Under the pieces are notes generated by a model. The model did no database searches. It was not told the origin of the DNA and saw only the letters and a program-made list of their open reading frames with translations. Source: Flectobacillus rivi (GTDB taxonomy: Bacteria > Bacteroidota > Bacteroidia > Cytophagales > Spirosomataceae). From it: a stretch of DNA of 64,000 nucleotides. The stretch covers positions 1 to 64,000 of the forward strand of contig NZ_JASHIE010000016.1 in NCBI RefSeq assembly GCF_030056655.1, given 5' to 3'. The position numbers and the translations under genes are program-made. Of this stretch, positions 1-8,666 are shown one piece after another. Numbering within the stretch: position 1 is the stretch's first letter; every line of letters starts with the position of its first letter.

Positions 1-2
1 AA

Positions 3-866
3 GGCTACTATTCTCCCCCGAATAAACGTATTTGTGTTCCTGGTTATCATTGGACAAGTACGTTGCTCTCAGCTTTGGGTGAGTCTGTAAGTGTATGTCA
101 AATGAGTTGGTGGACTACCAGAGGTAAATACAAGGAATATGGTCGAAACATTATTTTTCGGATGCTAGAAAAACTACAAAAACAAGTAGGAAAAGGCATC
201 CTGCATGTGCTTGACCGTGGTTATGCAAATGAATGGACTATCGAGTGGTTTACGAACTTCGAACAAGATTTCCTAGTTCGATGGAAGAAGAATCATTTAC
301 TTATCCACTCAACTAAAGGTAAAAAGCAAACCCATCTTCTAGCGCGCTCTTTTAAAGCCAGAAGTAAAAAAATTGCGCTCGATTCTCAAAGAAAGATTCT
401 CAAGAGCATTTCTATTGCTTGGGCTCAAGTTCAACACCCTAGTTTTGAAGATATTAACTTGTCTTTAGTGATAGTGAGAGATACCAAAAACTATCAGTCT
501 CCACTATATTTATTAACCTCATTGCCTGTAGAATCAGCTAAGGAAGCTTGGGAAATATGTCATAGCTACATGCATCGATGGAATATTGAACAAGCGTTTA
601 GATTCGCCAAAACCGAGCTAGCTATTGAATCACCTAGGTTATGGTTTTTCGAGAATACCCTTAAATTATTAGCTATTGTCACACTTATTTACGACTTCTT
701 GATGAAACTCATCAGGAATTGGCCATCTATTATCAAGATAATCATCAAGCAATATGCCCATAGAACAGGAAATCGGTGCCAAAATGCTTTGACACCGATT
801 TATCGATTGAGAACTGCCATCCAAAACATGCTATGGTGCTACTTCGCAATGCAAAATTCGGGATGA
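3..866 (+). CDS. IS4-family transposase, 5' end outside window
   Basis: DDE transposase of an insertion sequence. The reading frame is open from base 3, so the start lies before the window. Near the C-terminus is the IS4 signature Y-(2)-R-(3)-E-(6)-K in YMHRWNIEQAFRFAK, which carries the catalytic Glu. An upstream LDRGY segment probably holds the second catalytic Asp. The protein ends intact at 866. No right-hand terminal inverted repeat can be recognised without the left end. It sits beside a simple-sequence array and the regulator of the glucuronate genes, which fits an accessory region. Whether the element is complete cannot be judged here. Confidence 0.85.
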   Translation, partial: GYYSPPNKRICVPGYHWTSTLLSALGESVSVCQMSWWTTRGKYKEYGRNIIFRMLEKLQKQVGKGILHVLDRGYANEWTIEWFTNFEQDFLVRWKKNHLLIHSTKGKKQTHLLARSFKARSKKIALDSQRKILKSISIAWAQVQHPSFEDINLSLVIVRDTKNYQSPLYLLTSLPVESAKEAWEICHSYMHRWNIEQAFRFAKTELAIESPRLWFFENTLKLLAIVTLIYDFLMKLIRNWPSIIKIIIKQYAHRTGNRCQNALTPIYRLRTAIQNMLWCYFAMQNSG

Positions 867-942
867 CTCATGTTTTATTTAAACTCAAGGCTTATCAGAA
901 ATCTACTATTTTCTAACTAACTTGCTATTTATCTATTTTTGA

Positions 943-1022
943 AAATCTTCAAATCTTCAAATCTTCAAATCTTCAAATCTTCAAATCTTCAAATCTTCAA
1001 ATCTTCAAATCTTCAAATCTTC
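943..1022. repeat. Ten perfect tandem copies of AAATCTTC
   Basis: Ten uninterrupted copies of the 8-bp unit AAATCTTC fill 943-1022. The array separates the transposase from the regulator and supplies the last codons and stop codon (1013-1015) of the LacI-type gene on the minus strand. Copy number is likely to vary by slippage. Because the stop lies within the first repeat units read, a change in number would alter only the distance between genes, not the protein. Confidence 0.95.
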
Positions 1023-2164
1023 AAAGAAGACTTTCTCACAACCAATTTCCCTTGTACGATAATATCTTCTGGTACAAAATTATCTCCATCGATAATATTA
1101 TTGATGAGGGTATTAGCCGCTATTTCGCCCACTTGTAAAGGAAATTGATGAAAAACAGTTAAGGCTGGCTCTATTAATTCAGCAATTTGATCATCCCCAA
1201 AACCTGCCACAGCAATTTGCGCTGGAATTTTAATACCTCTCTTTTTCAATTCTACCATAAGCTCAATCGCATTGCCATGATGAACCGCAAAAATGGCATC
1301 TGGTGGCGATTCCAATGATAACCATTGATTCAGCGCATCAACAGCCTCGTTTTTTCTAAAACCTATGTGATAAACCAAATCAGGGTCGAAACTTAATCCG
1401 TATTCTTGTAAAGCAGATTTATATCCTTCAAATCGCTCCTGACTAATCAGTAGCTCTTTAGGACCAGCACAAATAGCAATACGTTTACACCCTTGCTTTA
1501 TGAGATGTTCTACCAACAAAAAAGAACCTCTGAAGTTATCAAGAATCACTTTAGCGGTTGGAAGCTCATAGGCAACTCTATCAAAATGAACAATCGGAAT
1601 ACCTCTATTCAGATGGAGCTTAATATGCTCAAAAGAGGTTGTTTCGACAGAATGACTAATCAACAAACCATCTACCTGACTACTCATTAAAGCCTGAACA
1701 TTGAGCGTTTCGGTCGAATGAGATTCATTTGACTGGCAAATCATCACTCGATAACCTGCATTACTCGCCACTTGTTGAATACCAGACAATACCCCAGCAA
1801 AAAATGGTCGCTGGATATCTGGAATCACCACGCCAATGGTATTTGTAGCTCCCCTATTGAGGCTTTGTGCCAACAAATTGGGACGATAATCCAGTTCTTG
1901 CGCTACCCTCAAAATCTCTTGTCGAGTATTTTCATTAATTTCCTTGCTATTATTTAAAGCTCTAGAAACAGTCGAAGGCGCAACGCCCAAGGCCTTTGCA
2001 ATATCGACGATGGTCGTTTGGTGGTTTTTCTTAGCTGGCGTAACTGGTGTAGTTTGTACAGTGAAATAACTTTCGCAAGATTTACAAAGAAACCGCTGCT
2101 TGCCTCTTACAAAGCCTGCCTTTACCAAATTTTGTGTTTCTTGACAATTAGTGCATTGTATCAT
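1013..2164 (-). CDS. LacI-family regulator with N-terminal zinc ribbon
   Basis: Predicted DNA-binding repressor for the divergent glucuronate/xylan genes. Residues 4-30 form a C4 zinc ribbon (C4, C7, C27, C30) with the KxGxxxGKQRFxCKxC pattern typical of IS1 InsA-like zinc fingers. Residues about 50-95 are a LacI helix-turn-helix (TTIVDIAKALGVAPSTVSRA) with hinge region. Residues about 105-383 are a periplasmic-binding-protein-like effector domain. An ordinary LacI protein is about 335-345 residues, and the extra length is the ribbon. The start is the ATG at 2164, which opens directly into the ribbon. A LacI-type operator lies in the shared intergenic region. The effector is inferred to be a uronate-pathway intermediate. 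The C-terminus ends inside an 8-bp repeat array. Confidence 0.88.
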   Translation of the reverse strand: MIQCTNCQETQNLVKAGFVRGKQRFLCKSCESYFTVQTTPVTPAKKNHQTTIVDIAKALGVAPSTVSRALNNSKEINENTRQEILRVAQELDYRPNLLAQSLNRGATNTIGVVIPDIQRPFFAGVLSGIQQVASNAGYRVMICQSNESHSTETLNVQALMSSQVDGLLISHSVETTSFEHIKLHLNRGIPIVHFDRVAYELPTAKVILDNFRGSFLLVEHLIKQGCKRIAICAGPKELLISQERFEGYKSALQEYGLSFDPDLVYHIGFRKNEAVDALNQWLSLESPPDAIFAVHHGNAIELMVELKKRGIKIPAQIAVAGFGDDQIAELIEPALTVFHQFPLQVGEIAANTLINNIIDGDNFVPEDIIVQGKLVVRKSSLKI

Positions 2165-2198
2165 ATAGTGTATGCTTGATTGTGTCTGAGTAAGTTTG

Positions 2199-2325
2199 TG
2201 GGTATTTTACCCGCAATAGTAAGCTATTTGCCGTAAGCCTAAAGTATAAAAGTGTTTTAAATAAATCATGAATACATTTTGCCTAATGCCTACGGCTTAC
2301 AGCCTAATGCGTATTAATGTAAATG
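2199..2325. repeat. Dispersed intergenic repeat, family A (copy 1)
   Basis: This stretch contains the GGGTATTTTACCC dyad, then a CCGTAAGCCTAAAG block and a TGCCTACGGCTTACAGCC block that can pair with it. Related blocks recur near 16.99, 19.92, 30.17, 37.97, 45.66 and 51.64 kb, always between genes. It appears to be a mobile-type or REP-like palindromic element. It holds no open reading frame. Confidence 0.6.
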
Positions 2326-2487
2326 TAGAATAATTGCCTGAGTCAAATACTCCTTTACCTTTTGGCATATTTCTACTATCTCCAACCTCATTTTTGTATT
2401 TTTTTTATACATAACATCTACCTATTCTATCGTCAAAAATACAAGTAGATTCGCGTTTCTAAAAGTAGAACTTTTTATTGAATATAG

Positions 2488-2523
2488 CGATATATATCGG
2501 CTTCGTTTTCGAAAACGTTTGCG
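2488..2523. promoter_or_regulatory. Operator cluster upstream of uxuA
   Basis: The region holds a 12-bp perfect dyad CGATATATATCG (2488-2499), a 14-bp perfect dyad CGTTTTCGAAAACG (2504-2517), and overlapping it CGAAAACGTTTGCG (2510-2523). The last has the central CG and A/T-rich arms of LacI/CcpA-type operators. It lies between the divergent LacI-type gene and uxuA, so it is the best candidate for the regulator's binding site. A weak -7-like AAACTTTG at 2550-2557 lies downstream. Binding is inferred. Confidence 0.55.
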
Positions 2524-2680
2524 ATATTTTTATAAAAATATATCAAGAAAAACTTTGTTTAATATAAAAATATAGCCTTACATTTAGTTCAAATCTCCCC
2601 AAATTAATATCAAGTATCGGAAATGATTTCCGAAAATCTTGAACTTTTTAAAGAAGTACTATTTCCAAAAACTACTGAGT

Positions 2681-3871
2681 ATGATACATACTATGCGTTG
2701 GTTTGGCCCTAAAGACCCTGTCTCGCTCATGGATATTCGCCAGGCAGGGTGTACGGGGGTTGTTTCCGCTCTCCATCAAATTCCTGTCGGTGAAATATGG
2801 TCTAAAGAGGCCATTCAAGAAAGAATTCAAATCATTGAAGCTGATAATCAACAGTATTCATCCTTAAAATGGCTCGTTGTAGAAAGTCTCCCTGTGCACG
2901 AGGATATCAAAAAAGGACTTCCTTCTCGTGATTTATATATTGAGAACTACAAAACTTCTCTACGCAATTTGGCGGCGTGTGGGGTTACTATTGTTTGCTA
3001 CAATTTTATGCCTGTCTTGGACTGGTCGCGCACCAAGCTAAATTATAGCATGCCAGATGGTTCTCAAGCCTTACGCTTTGTTTGGCAAGATTTCGCCTTG
3101 TTCGATTTATATATCCTTCAACGTCCCAATGCCAAAAATGATTATACGCAAGAGGTTCAGGAGGCTGCAAAAGCTAAATTCGAGCAAATGACAGAGGATG
3201 AACTCAAGGAGTTAACCAATACTGTTCTGCTAGGTTTGCCCGGCTCAGAAGAAGCATTTAGTCTTACTACTTTTCAAGGTTTATTAAACAATTACGCTCA
3301 TATCGGTGATGCCGAACTTCGTGCTAATCTGTATTACTTTATTCAGCAGATTGCACCGTTAGCCCAAGAACTAGGCGTCAATCTATGTATTCACCCAGAT
3401 GATCCTCCAAAATCATTGTTGGGCTTACCACGTGTCGTGAGTACCGAGTCTGATTTGGTACAATTGATGCAAGCATGCGACGTCACAGCCAATGGCATTA
3501 CGTTTTGCACTGGTTCTCTGGGAGTTAGAGAAGATAACGATTTGGCAGGAATGATAACTCGTTGGGGACATCGTATCCATTTTTTGCATTTACGAACAAC
3601 CAAAAGAGAAGAAAACCCTTTGAATTTTCATGAAGCTGCACATCTCACTGGCGATGTCGATATGTATGAGGTAGTGAAAGCGGTAGTTTTGGAAGAAAAC
3701 AAAAAAGGAGCCGAACGTCAGATCCCAATGCGTCCAGATCATGGTCATTTGATGCTGGATGATTTGACTAACGGGAAAAAAACCTATCCCGGATATTCTG
3801 CCATTGGTCGATTAAAAGGGCTTGCAGAACTTAGAGGACTAGAATTAGGAATCAAGAGGAGCATATTGTAG
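2681..3871 (+). CDS. uxuA: D-mannonate dehydratase
   Basis: Dehydrates D-mannonate to 2-keto-3-deoxygluconate in the cytoplasm, the step that commits glucuronate carbon to the KDG pathway. The N-terminus MRWFGPKDPVSLMDIRQAG matches the family opening, and IHPDDPP and FCTGSLGVR are characteristic metal and active-site segments. The length of 396 residues matches UxuA. I start at the ATG at 2681 (a second ATG follows at 2693) because the TTG at 2639 would add 14 residues not expected in the family. It is the first gene of a run with GH67 and an SDR enzyme, consistent with its role in using methylglucuronate released from xylan. The regulator is probably the divergent LacI-type protein. Confidence 0.95.
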   Translation: MIHTMRWFGPKDPVSLMDIRQAGCTGVVSALHQIPVGEIWSKEAIQERIQIIEADNQQYSSLKWLVVESLPVHEDIKKGLPSRDLYIENYKTSLRNLAACGVTIVCYNFMPVLDWSRTKLNYSMPDGSQALRFVWQDFALFDLYILQRPNAKNDYTQEVQEAAKAKFEQMTEDELKELTNTVLLGLPGSEEAFSLTTFQGLLNNYAHIGDAELRANLYYFIQQIAPLAQELGVNLCIHPDDPPKSLLGLPRVVSTESDLVQLMQACDVTANGITFCTGSLGVREDNDLAGMITRWGHRIHFLHLRTTKREENPLNFHEAAHLTGDVDMYEVVKAVVLEENKKGAERQIPMRPDHGHLMLDDLTNGKKTYPGYSAIGRLKGLAELRGLELGIKRSIL

Positions 3872-3920
3872 TCCTTGACAATTGGCAAAATTAACTTCAC
3901 AATTTGGCATCAATATTACT

Positions 3921-6035
3921 ATGAGATATTTTAAAAAATTAATTATCATTCTACTTTTGAGCGTCACTCAATTGGCTCATGCGGATGATGGGTATAGGCT
4001 TTGGTTAAAATTTGACCTTGTTGCTAATATTCAACAAAGAAATAGCTATGCTCAAAAATGTCAGTTCATTTACTCTGATAATCAAGAAGTTATTACAAAA
4101 ACAGCCCAAAAAGAACTGCAAGCTGGTTTGTCTGGATTATTAGGGAAAAAGATTTTGATTTTAACTAATCCAGCAGGAAAAAAGGGAGGTATCATTCTTC
4201 AAGTTATTCAAAATGAACAAACGAATCAACTTGCTGAAGATGGTTTTTCAATCCGTGAAGAAAATCAGAATATCGTCATTCGCTCTCGTACAGCTTCTGG
4301 CGTATTATATGGTTCTTTTGCTTTTTTGAGACAACTACAAAGTGGAAGTTCAATCGCACAAATCAATATCACGGATTCACCAAAAATCAAGTACCGAATG
4401 CTCAACCACTGGGATAATCCCCTTGGTACTATCGAACGTGGTTATGCGGGTTCTTCTCTGTGGAAATGGTATGAATTACCAGAAGTAATAGACCAACGAT
4501 ACATCGATTATGCTCGTGCAAATGCCTCAATCGGTATCAATGCGGTTGTTTTGAATAACGTTAATGCCAGTGCTAGGTTTTTGACCAAAGAATATATTGT
4601 AAAAGTAAAAGCCCTAGCAGATGTTTTTCGTCCTTACGGGATAAAGGTATTTCTTTCCTTAAATTTTGCAGCGCCAAAACTTTTGGGTGGTGCAAAAAAC
4701 TCTGACCCAATGGCTCCAGAAGTAAGAAATTGGTGGAAAAATGTCACTAAGGAAATTTATGCTGCTATTCCTGATTTTGGAGGATACTTGGTAAAAGCTA
4801 ATTCCGAAGGCGAACCTGGTCCTCAAGACTTTGGCAGAACTCATGCTGATGGCGCTAATATGCTTGCCGAAGCAGTAGCACCTTACAAAGGAATTGTCAT
4901 TTGGCGTGCTTTTGTTTACGCCGCCGATCCTAAAGGCGACCGTTTCAAAGAAGCTTATAAGGATTTTAAGCCTCTTGATGGCACATTTGCTTCTAATGTG
5001 TTAGTACAGGTAAAAAATGGACCGATAGATTTCCAATCTCGTGAGCCATTCCATCCGCTTTTTGGTGCTATGCCAAAAACGCCTCTTGCTATGGAATTTC
5101 AGCTTACACAAGAGTATTTGGGTTTTAGTACCAATCTTGTGTACGAAGCACCACTTTTCAAAGAGTGTCTAGAAAGTGATACTTATTCAAATGGCAAAGG
5201 TTCAACAGTTGCAAAAATCGTTGATGGAAGTATTGATAATCATTCACTTACGGCTATAGCTGGTGTAGCGAATACAGGTTCAGATCGTAACTGGACGGGG
5301 CATTTAATGTCTCAAGCCAATTGGTATGCCTTTGGTAGATTGGCGTGGAATCATAGTCTTAGCTCTGAACAAATTGCTTCGGAATGGATAAAAGTGAGTC
5401 TAACTCAAGAGCCTAAAGCAGTTGCGACGATTCAAGATTTGATGATGAAATCACGTGAAATTTATGTGGATTTTACTACTCCTCTTGGTCTTCATCATGT
5501 AATGGGACAAAATATTCACTTTGGACCAGAACCTTGGCTAGAAAAAAGTGCACGCCCCGACTGGACCGCCATTTATTACCATCGCGCCGACTCTGTAGGT
5601 CTTGGTTTTGACAGAACTGCCCAAGGAAGTAATGCTCTTGGGTTATATGCCAAAGAAGTTCAAACTCAGTGGGGAAATCCAGATACTTGTCCTCTCCCCT
5701 ATTTGCTCTGGTTTCACCATGTTTCTTGGAATAAAAAACTTAGTTCTGGCAAAACGCTCTGGAATGAGTTCAGTAGTCGCTATTACGCAGGTGTACAATC
5801 TGTCGAGTGGATGCAAAAACAATGGAATTCTGTTCAGTCTTCTATCGACCCACAAATATTTGCTGATGTATCTGGTCGATTAGCGGCTCAGCATCGTGAG
5901 GCACTGAATTGGCGAGATGCTTGCGTGTTGTACTTTCAACAATACTCAAAACAAGCCATTCCTGCCCCATATCAAGCACCATCCAGAACGCTCGACGAAA
6001 TGAAAGAAATTGTTCGAATTTATCAACTTAAGTAA
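3921..6035 (+). CDS. GH67 alpha-glucuronidase
   Basis: Removes (4-O-methyl-)D-glucuronic acid from the non-reducing end of aldouronic acids released from glucuronoxylan. A signal peptide (MRYFKKLIIILLLSVTQLAHA) indicates export, probably to the periplasm. The N-terminal GH67 alpha/beta domain is followed by a barrel with the family motif KANSEGEPGP, whose Glu near residue 296 is in the catalytic region, then FGRTHADGAN and IVIWRAFVY. The length of 704 residues is typical. The ATG at 3921 is chosen because it begins the signal peptide, and the upstream in-frame start at 3882 adds 13 unlikely residues. It lies 49 bp after uxuA, so the two are probably one transcription unit. Confidence 0.95.
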   Translation: MRYFKKLIIILLLSVTQLAHADDGYRLWLKFDLVANIQQRNSYAQKCQFIYSDNQEVITKTAQKELQAGLSGLLGKKILILTNPAGKKGGIILQVIQNEQTNQLAEDGFSIREENQNIVIRSRTASGVLYGSFAFLRQLQSGSSIAQINITDSPKIKYRMLNHWDNPLGTIERGYAGSSLWKWYELPEVIDQRYIDYARANASIGINAVVLNNVNASARFLTKEYIVKVKALADVFRPYGIKVFLSLNFAAPKLLGGAKNSDPMAPEVRNWWKNVTKEIYAAIPDFGGYLVKANSEGEPGPQDFGRTHADGANMLAEAVAPYKGIVIWRAFVYAADPKGDRFKEAYKDFKPLDGTFASNVLVQVKNGPIDFQSREPFHPLFGAMPKTPLAMEFQLTQEYLGFSTNLVYEAPLFKECLESDTYSNGKGSTVAKIVDGSIDNHSLTAIAGVANTGSDRNWTGHLMSQANWYAFGRLAWNHSLSSEQIASEWIKVSLTQEPKAVATIQDLMMKSREIYVDFTTPLGLHHVMGQNIHFGPEPWLEKSARPDWTAIYYHRADSVGLGFDRTAQGSNALGLYAKEVQTQWGNPDTCPLPYLLWFHHVSWNKKLSSGKTLWNEFSSRYYAGVQSVEWMQKQWNSVQSSIDPQIFADVSGRLAAQHREALNWRDACVLYFQQYSKQAIPAPYQAPSRTLDEMKEIVRIYQLK

Positions 6036-6203
6036 TAGGCATTAAGCCTTGAGTAAATAGACATTCATTTTGCCTTTGTGGAAATAGCTCCATCAATGGT
6101 AATACCCTTACAGCATAACATTCAATTAAAATTTCGAGCTAATAATCTGTCAGTTCATATTTTAAATCAGAGTCTTAGCTCGACACCCAAACTTAATTAC
6201 CTT

Positions 6204-6956
6204 ATGAATTTTAGACTTGATAATAAAATTGCCCTTATTACTGGCGGCGGAAGTGGTATTGGCTTTGCCATAGCTCAATGTATGATTAACGCTGGTGCGA
6301 CGGTTGTCATTACAGGACGTCGTGAACATGCACTTCAAGAAGCCGTTCAGCAATTAGGAGATAAAGCCAAATATGTGGTAAACGATGTAACTGTGCTTGA
6401 CCAATTAGAAAACCTAGTTGAGCATATCGAAACACAAATCGGGACTATTGATATTCTCGTTAACAATGCTGGAATAAACATGAAAAAACCAGCCTTAGAA
6501 GTAACTGATGAAGAATTCCAAAGAATTATTCATACGAATCTTAACTCTGTATTTTCTTTAACAAGAGCTGTCGCTCAACGTATGGTGGGTCGTAAATCGG
6601 GAAATATTATCATGATTTCGTCTATGGCTGCCTATTATGGTATCGACCGAGTACCTGCTTACTCTGCCTCAAAACACGGCGTCGAAGGACTTGTAAAATC
6701 GTTAGCGATGGATTTATCTCCTAGCCAAGTTAGGGTCAATGCAGTCGCACCTGGCTTTATCGAAACAGCTATGATGCAAACAGCTATGAATAGCGACCCT
6801 GCACGTATGAATAAAGCACTTGACCGAACGCCTATGGGCTTTTTTGGAAAACCAGAAGATATTGGTACGGCAGTAGTATTTTTAGCTTCAGACGCTGCAA
6901 AATATATTACTGGTGCATCATTACCTGTAGATGGAGGCAATTCTATTGGTTTCTAA
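6204..6956 (+). CDS. SDR oxidoreductase, probable fructuronate reductase
   Basis: Classical short-chain dehydrogenase of 250 residues. It shows the cofactor loop TGGGSGIG near the N-terminus, NNAG near residue 88, the catalytic Ser and YSASK tetrad segment, and a C-terminal SLPVDGG. Placed beside uxuA and GH67, it most likely reduces fructuronate to mannonate, a role SDR proteins play in some bacteria in place of the unrelated UxuB. Substrate is inferred from context; gluconate-type substrates are possible. The ATG at 6204 starts a normal SDR N-terminus (NFRLDNKIALITGG). The 42 in-frame residues upstream have no SDR character. Confidence 0.85.
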   Translation: MNFRLDNKIALITGGGSGIGFAIAQCMINAGATVVITGRREHALQEAVQQLGDKAKYVVNDVTVLDQLENLVEHIETQIGTIDILVNNAGINMKKPALEVTDEEFQRIIHTNLNSVFSLTRAVAQRMVGRKSGNIIMISSMAAYYGIDRVPAYSASKHGVEGLVKSLAMDLSPSQVRVNAVAPGFIETAMMQTAMNSDPARMNKALDRTPMGFFGKPEDIGTAVVFLASDAAKYITGASLPVDGGNSIGF

Positions 6957-6976
6957 ATAATATTGCTTTAACTTTG
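6946..6976 (+). promoter_or_regulatory. Bacteroidota-type promoter for the GH43 gene
   Basis: TAACTTTG (6969-6976) matches the TAnnTTTG -7 element exactly. A TTG at 6946-6948 lies 20 bases upstream, as expected for the -33 element. Transcription would start near 6983, about 57 bases before the GH43 ATG. This suggests the GH43 gene can be transcribed apart from the genes before it. Confidence 0.5.
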
Positions 6977-7039
6977 TATAAATAATTTATATACAAACAT
7001 TTAAGTAAAATTTAAATATAATTATTTTGTATTATTAAA

Positions 7040-8083
7040 ATGAAAATAAGAAGTTTAGGTATATATTCATCAGCATTTTTTTTGCTATCGCAAATCTCAA
7101 TTGCTCAGCAGAAAAAGCAGCCTATTTCTCAACCACTCGTAAAGCATATCTATACGGCAGATCCTTCTGCGCATGTTTTTGAAGGAAAAATTTATATCTA
7201 TCCTTCGCATGATATTGAAACGAATGTTAGTAGAGATGCAGATGGAGCCAAGTTTGACATGAAAGATTTTCATATTCTTTCAATGGATAAAATTGGTGGG
7301 AAAGTTACTGATCATGGCGTTGCTCTTGACTTGAAGGATGTACCTTGGGCTAGCAAGCAATTATGGGCACCAGATGCGGCCTACAAAAACGGGACATACT
7401 ATCTATTTTTCCCAGCCAAAGACCAAGAAGGAATTTTTAGAATTGGAGTAGCAACTAGCAAAAAATCTTACGGTCCATTTAAAGCTGAGCCAAAACCCAT
7501 CGAAGGTAGCTTTAGTATAGACCCTGCAGTTTTTAAAGACTCTGATGGTAGCTATTATATGTATTTTGGAGGTATTTGGGGTGGACAATTGCAACGTTGG
7601 AAAACAGGTAAATATGATGCTAATGGCGCTTTGCAAAAAGCGAACGAAAAAGCGCTACTACCCAAGATTGCTAAACTATCCTCTGATCTAAAAAGTTTTT
7701 CAGAAAGTCCAAAAGACATTCAAATCTTAGACGAGCAAGGAAATGTATTATTGGAGGGAAACAATGATAAGAGATTTTTTGAGGCTGCTTGGATGCATAA
7801 ATACAAAGGAAAATACTATTTCTCCTACTCTACTGGTGATACTCATTTTATCAGTTATGCCACAGGAGATTCTCCCTATGGACCATTTACTTACAAAGGA
7901 GTTGTACTAAACCCTGTTGAAGGCTGGACAAACCACCATTCTATAGTTGAAGTAAAAGGGAAATGGTATTTGTTTTATCACGATGTTCAGCTATCGGGAC
8001 AAACACACTTGAGAAATGTAAAAGTGACTGAATTACACCATAACCCAGATGGTACGATTCAGACGATTTCAGCATATAAATAA
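7040..8083 (+). CDS. GH43 family glycosidase (beta-xylosidase/arabinofuranosidase type)
   Basis: Five-bladed propeller glycosidase predicted to release xylose or arabinose from xylo-oligosaccharides in the periplasm. A signal peptide ends near residue 22 (SQISIAQQ). Candidate catalytic residues are D41 in YTADPSAHV (base), D161 in FSIDPAVFKD (pKa modulator) and E248 in KRFFEAAW (acid). The protein has 347 residues, a single-domain form without an accessory beta-sandwich. It follows uxuA, GH67 and the SDR gene in the same orientation, with its own promoter-like sequence. Exact specificity cannot be told from sequence alone. Confidence 0.88.
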   Translation: MKIRSLGIYSSAFFLLSQISIAQQKKQPISQPLVKHIYTADPSAHVFEGKIYIYPSHDIETNVSRDADGAKFDMKDFHILSMDKIGGKVTDHGVALDLKDVPWASKQLWAPDAAYKNGTYYLFFPAKDQEGIFRIGVATSKKSYGPFKAEPKPIEGSFSIDPAVFKDSDGSYYMYFGGIWGGQLQRWKTGKYDANGALQKANEKALLPKIAKLSSDLKSFSESPKDIQILDEQGNVLLEGNNDKRFFEAAWMHKYKGKYYFSYSTGDTHFISYATGDSPYGPFTYKGVVLNPVEGWTNHHSIVEVKGKWYLFYHDVQLSGQTHLRNVKVTELHHNPDGTIQTISAYK

Positions 8084-8105
8084 TTACATACTCCGTTTTT
8101 AGTTT

Positions 8106-8145
8106 AAAGGGCAAAGTGTCATTCTGATACTTTGCCCTTTATTTT
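8106..8145 (+). terminator. Hairpin terminator after GH43
   Basis: Twelve-base arms AAAGGGCAAAGT (8106-8117) and ACTTTGCCCTTT (8129-8140) pair perfectly, with further inner pairing, and a T-rich tail follows. The core is also a copy of the 25-bp palindrome found seven more times up to 12.6 kb. Confidence 0.7.
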
Positions 8146-8162
8146 TCTCCCATAATCAAGGT

Positions 8163-8594
8163 GCAAAAGCTCATTGTGATACTTTGCCTACTAGTTTGAG
8201 GCTTTGTCTCGGGCTCACTATTGCTTCAGTTTTTAAAATGCAAAAAAATAAGCCCAAGAATAAGCCTTGGACTAGCAAGAAGATTTTTGCTATGCTAAGC
8301 AAAAGCTCATTGTGATACTTTGCTCACTAGTTCGAAACTTTGACTCGGACTCGCTATTGCTTTTGTTTTAAAACTGTTTGAAAAAATAAGTCCAAGAATA
8401 AGGCTTGAACTAGCAAGAAGATTTTTGCAATGCTAAGCAAAAGCTCATCGTGATACTTTGCTCTCTAGTTCGAGGCTTTGTCTCGGACTCACTATTGCTC
8501 CAGTTTTTAAACTGTAAAAATATGTCTGAGAATATGACTTCGGCTAATAACAAGATTTTTCGAAACTAAGCAAAAGATCATTGTGATACTTTGC
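8163..8594. repeat. Degenerate tandem repeat of about 136 bp, bounded by 25-bp palindromes
   Basis: This gene-free stretch holds the palindrome GCAAAAGCTCATTGTGATAC-TTTGC at 8163, 8299, 8437 and 8570, spaced by 136, 138 and 133 bases. Each spacer carries CTAGTTxGAGGCTTTGTCTC and, inverted, CCAAGAATAAGxCTTGxACTAGCAAGAAG-like blocks, so each unit can fold on itself. No coding potential is visible. A related block occurs at 44.68-44.75 kb. The unit looks like a locally amplified non-coding element of unknown role. Confidence 0.8.
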
Positions 8595-8666
8595 CCTTTA
8601 TGCAAGGATAGAGTCTAGCATTTTACTTTGTATTTTTGTGTATCCAATTAAAATACTATTTAACTT

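Noticed and set aside
939..1148. Short open frame MKIFKSSNLQIFKSSNLQ... on the plus strand
   Set aside because: It is the translation of the 8-bp repeat array running into the antisense of the LacI-type gene; a repeat of this kind stays open in all frames.
5602..5883. 93-residue open frame inside the GH67 gene
   Set aside because: Out-of-frame shadow of a conserved enzyme, with no start signal or known motif.
8163..8594. CRISPR-like regular palindromes at about 136-bp spacing
   Set aside because: The spacers are copies of each other, not unique, and no cas gene is present; it is a tandem repeat.
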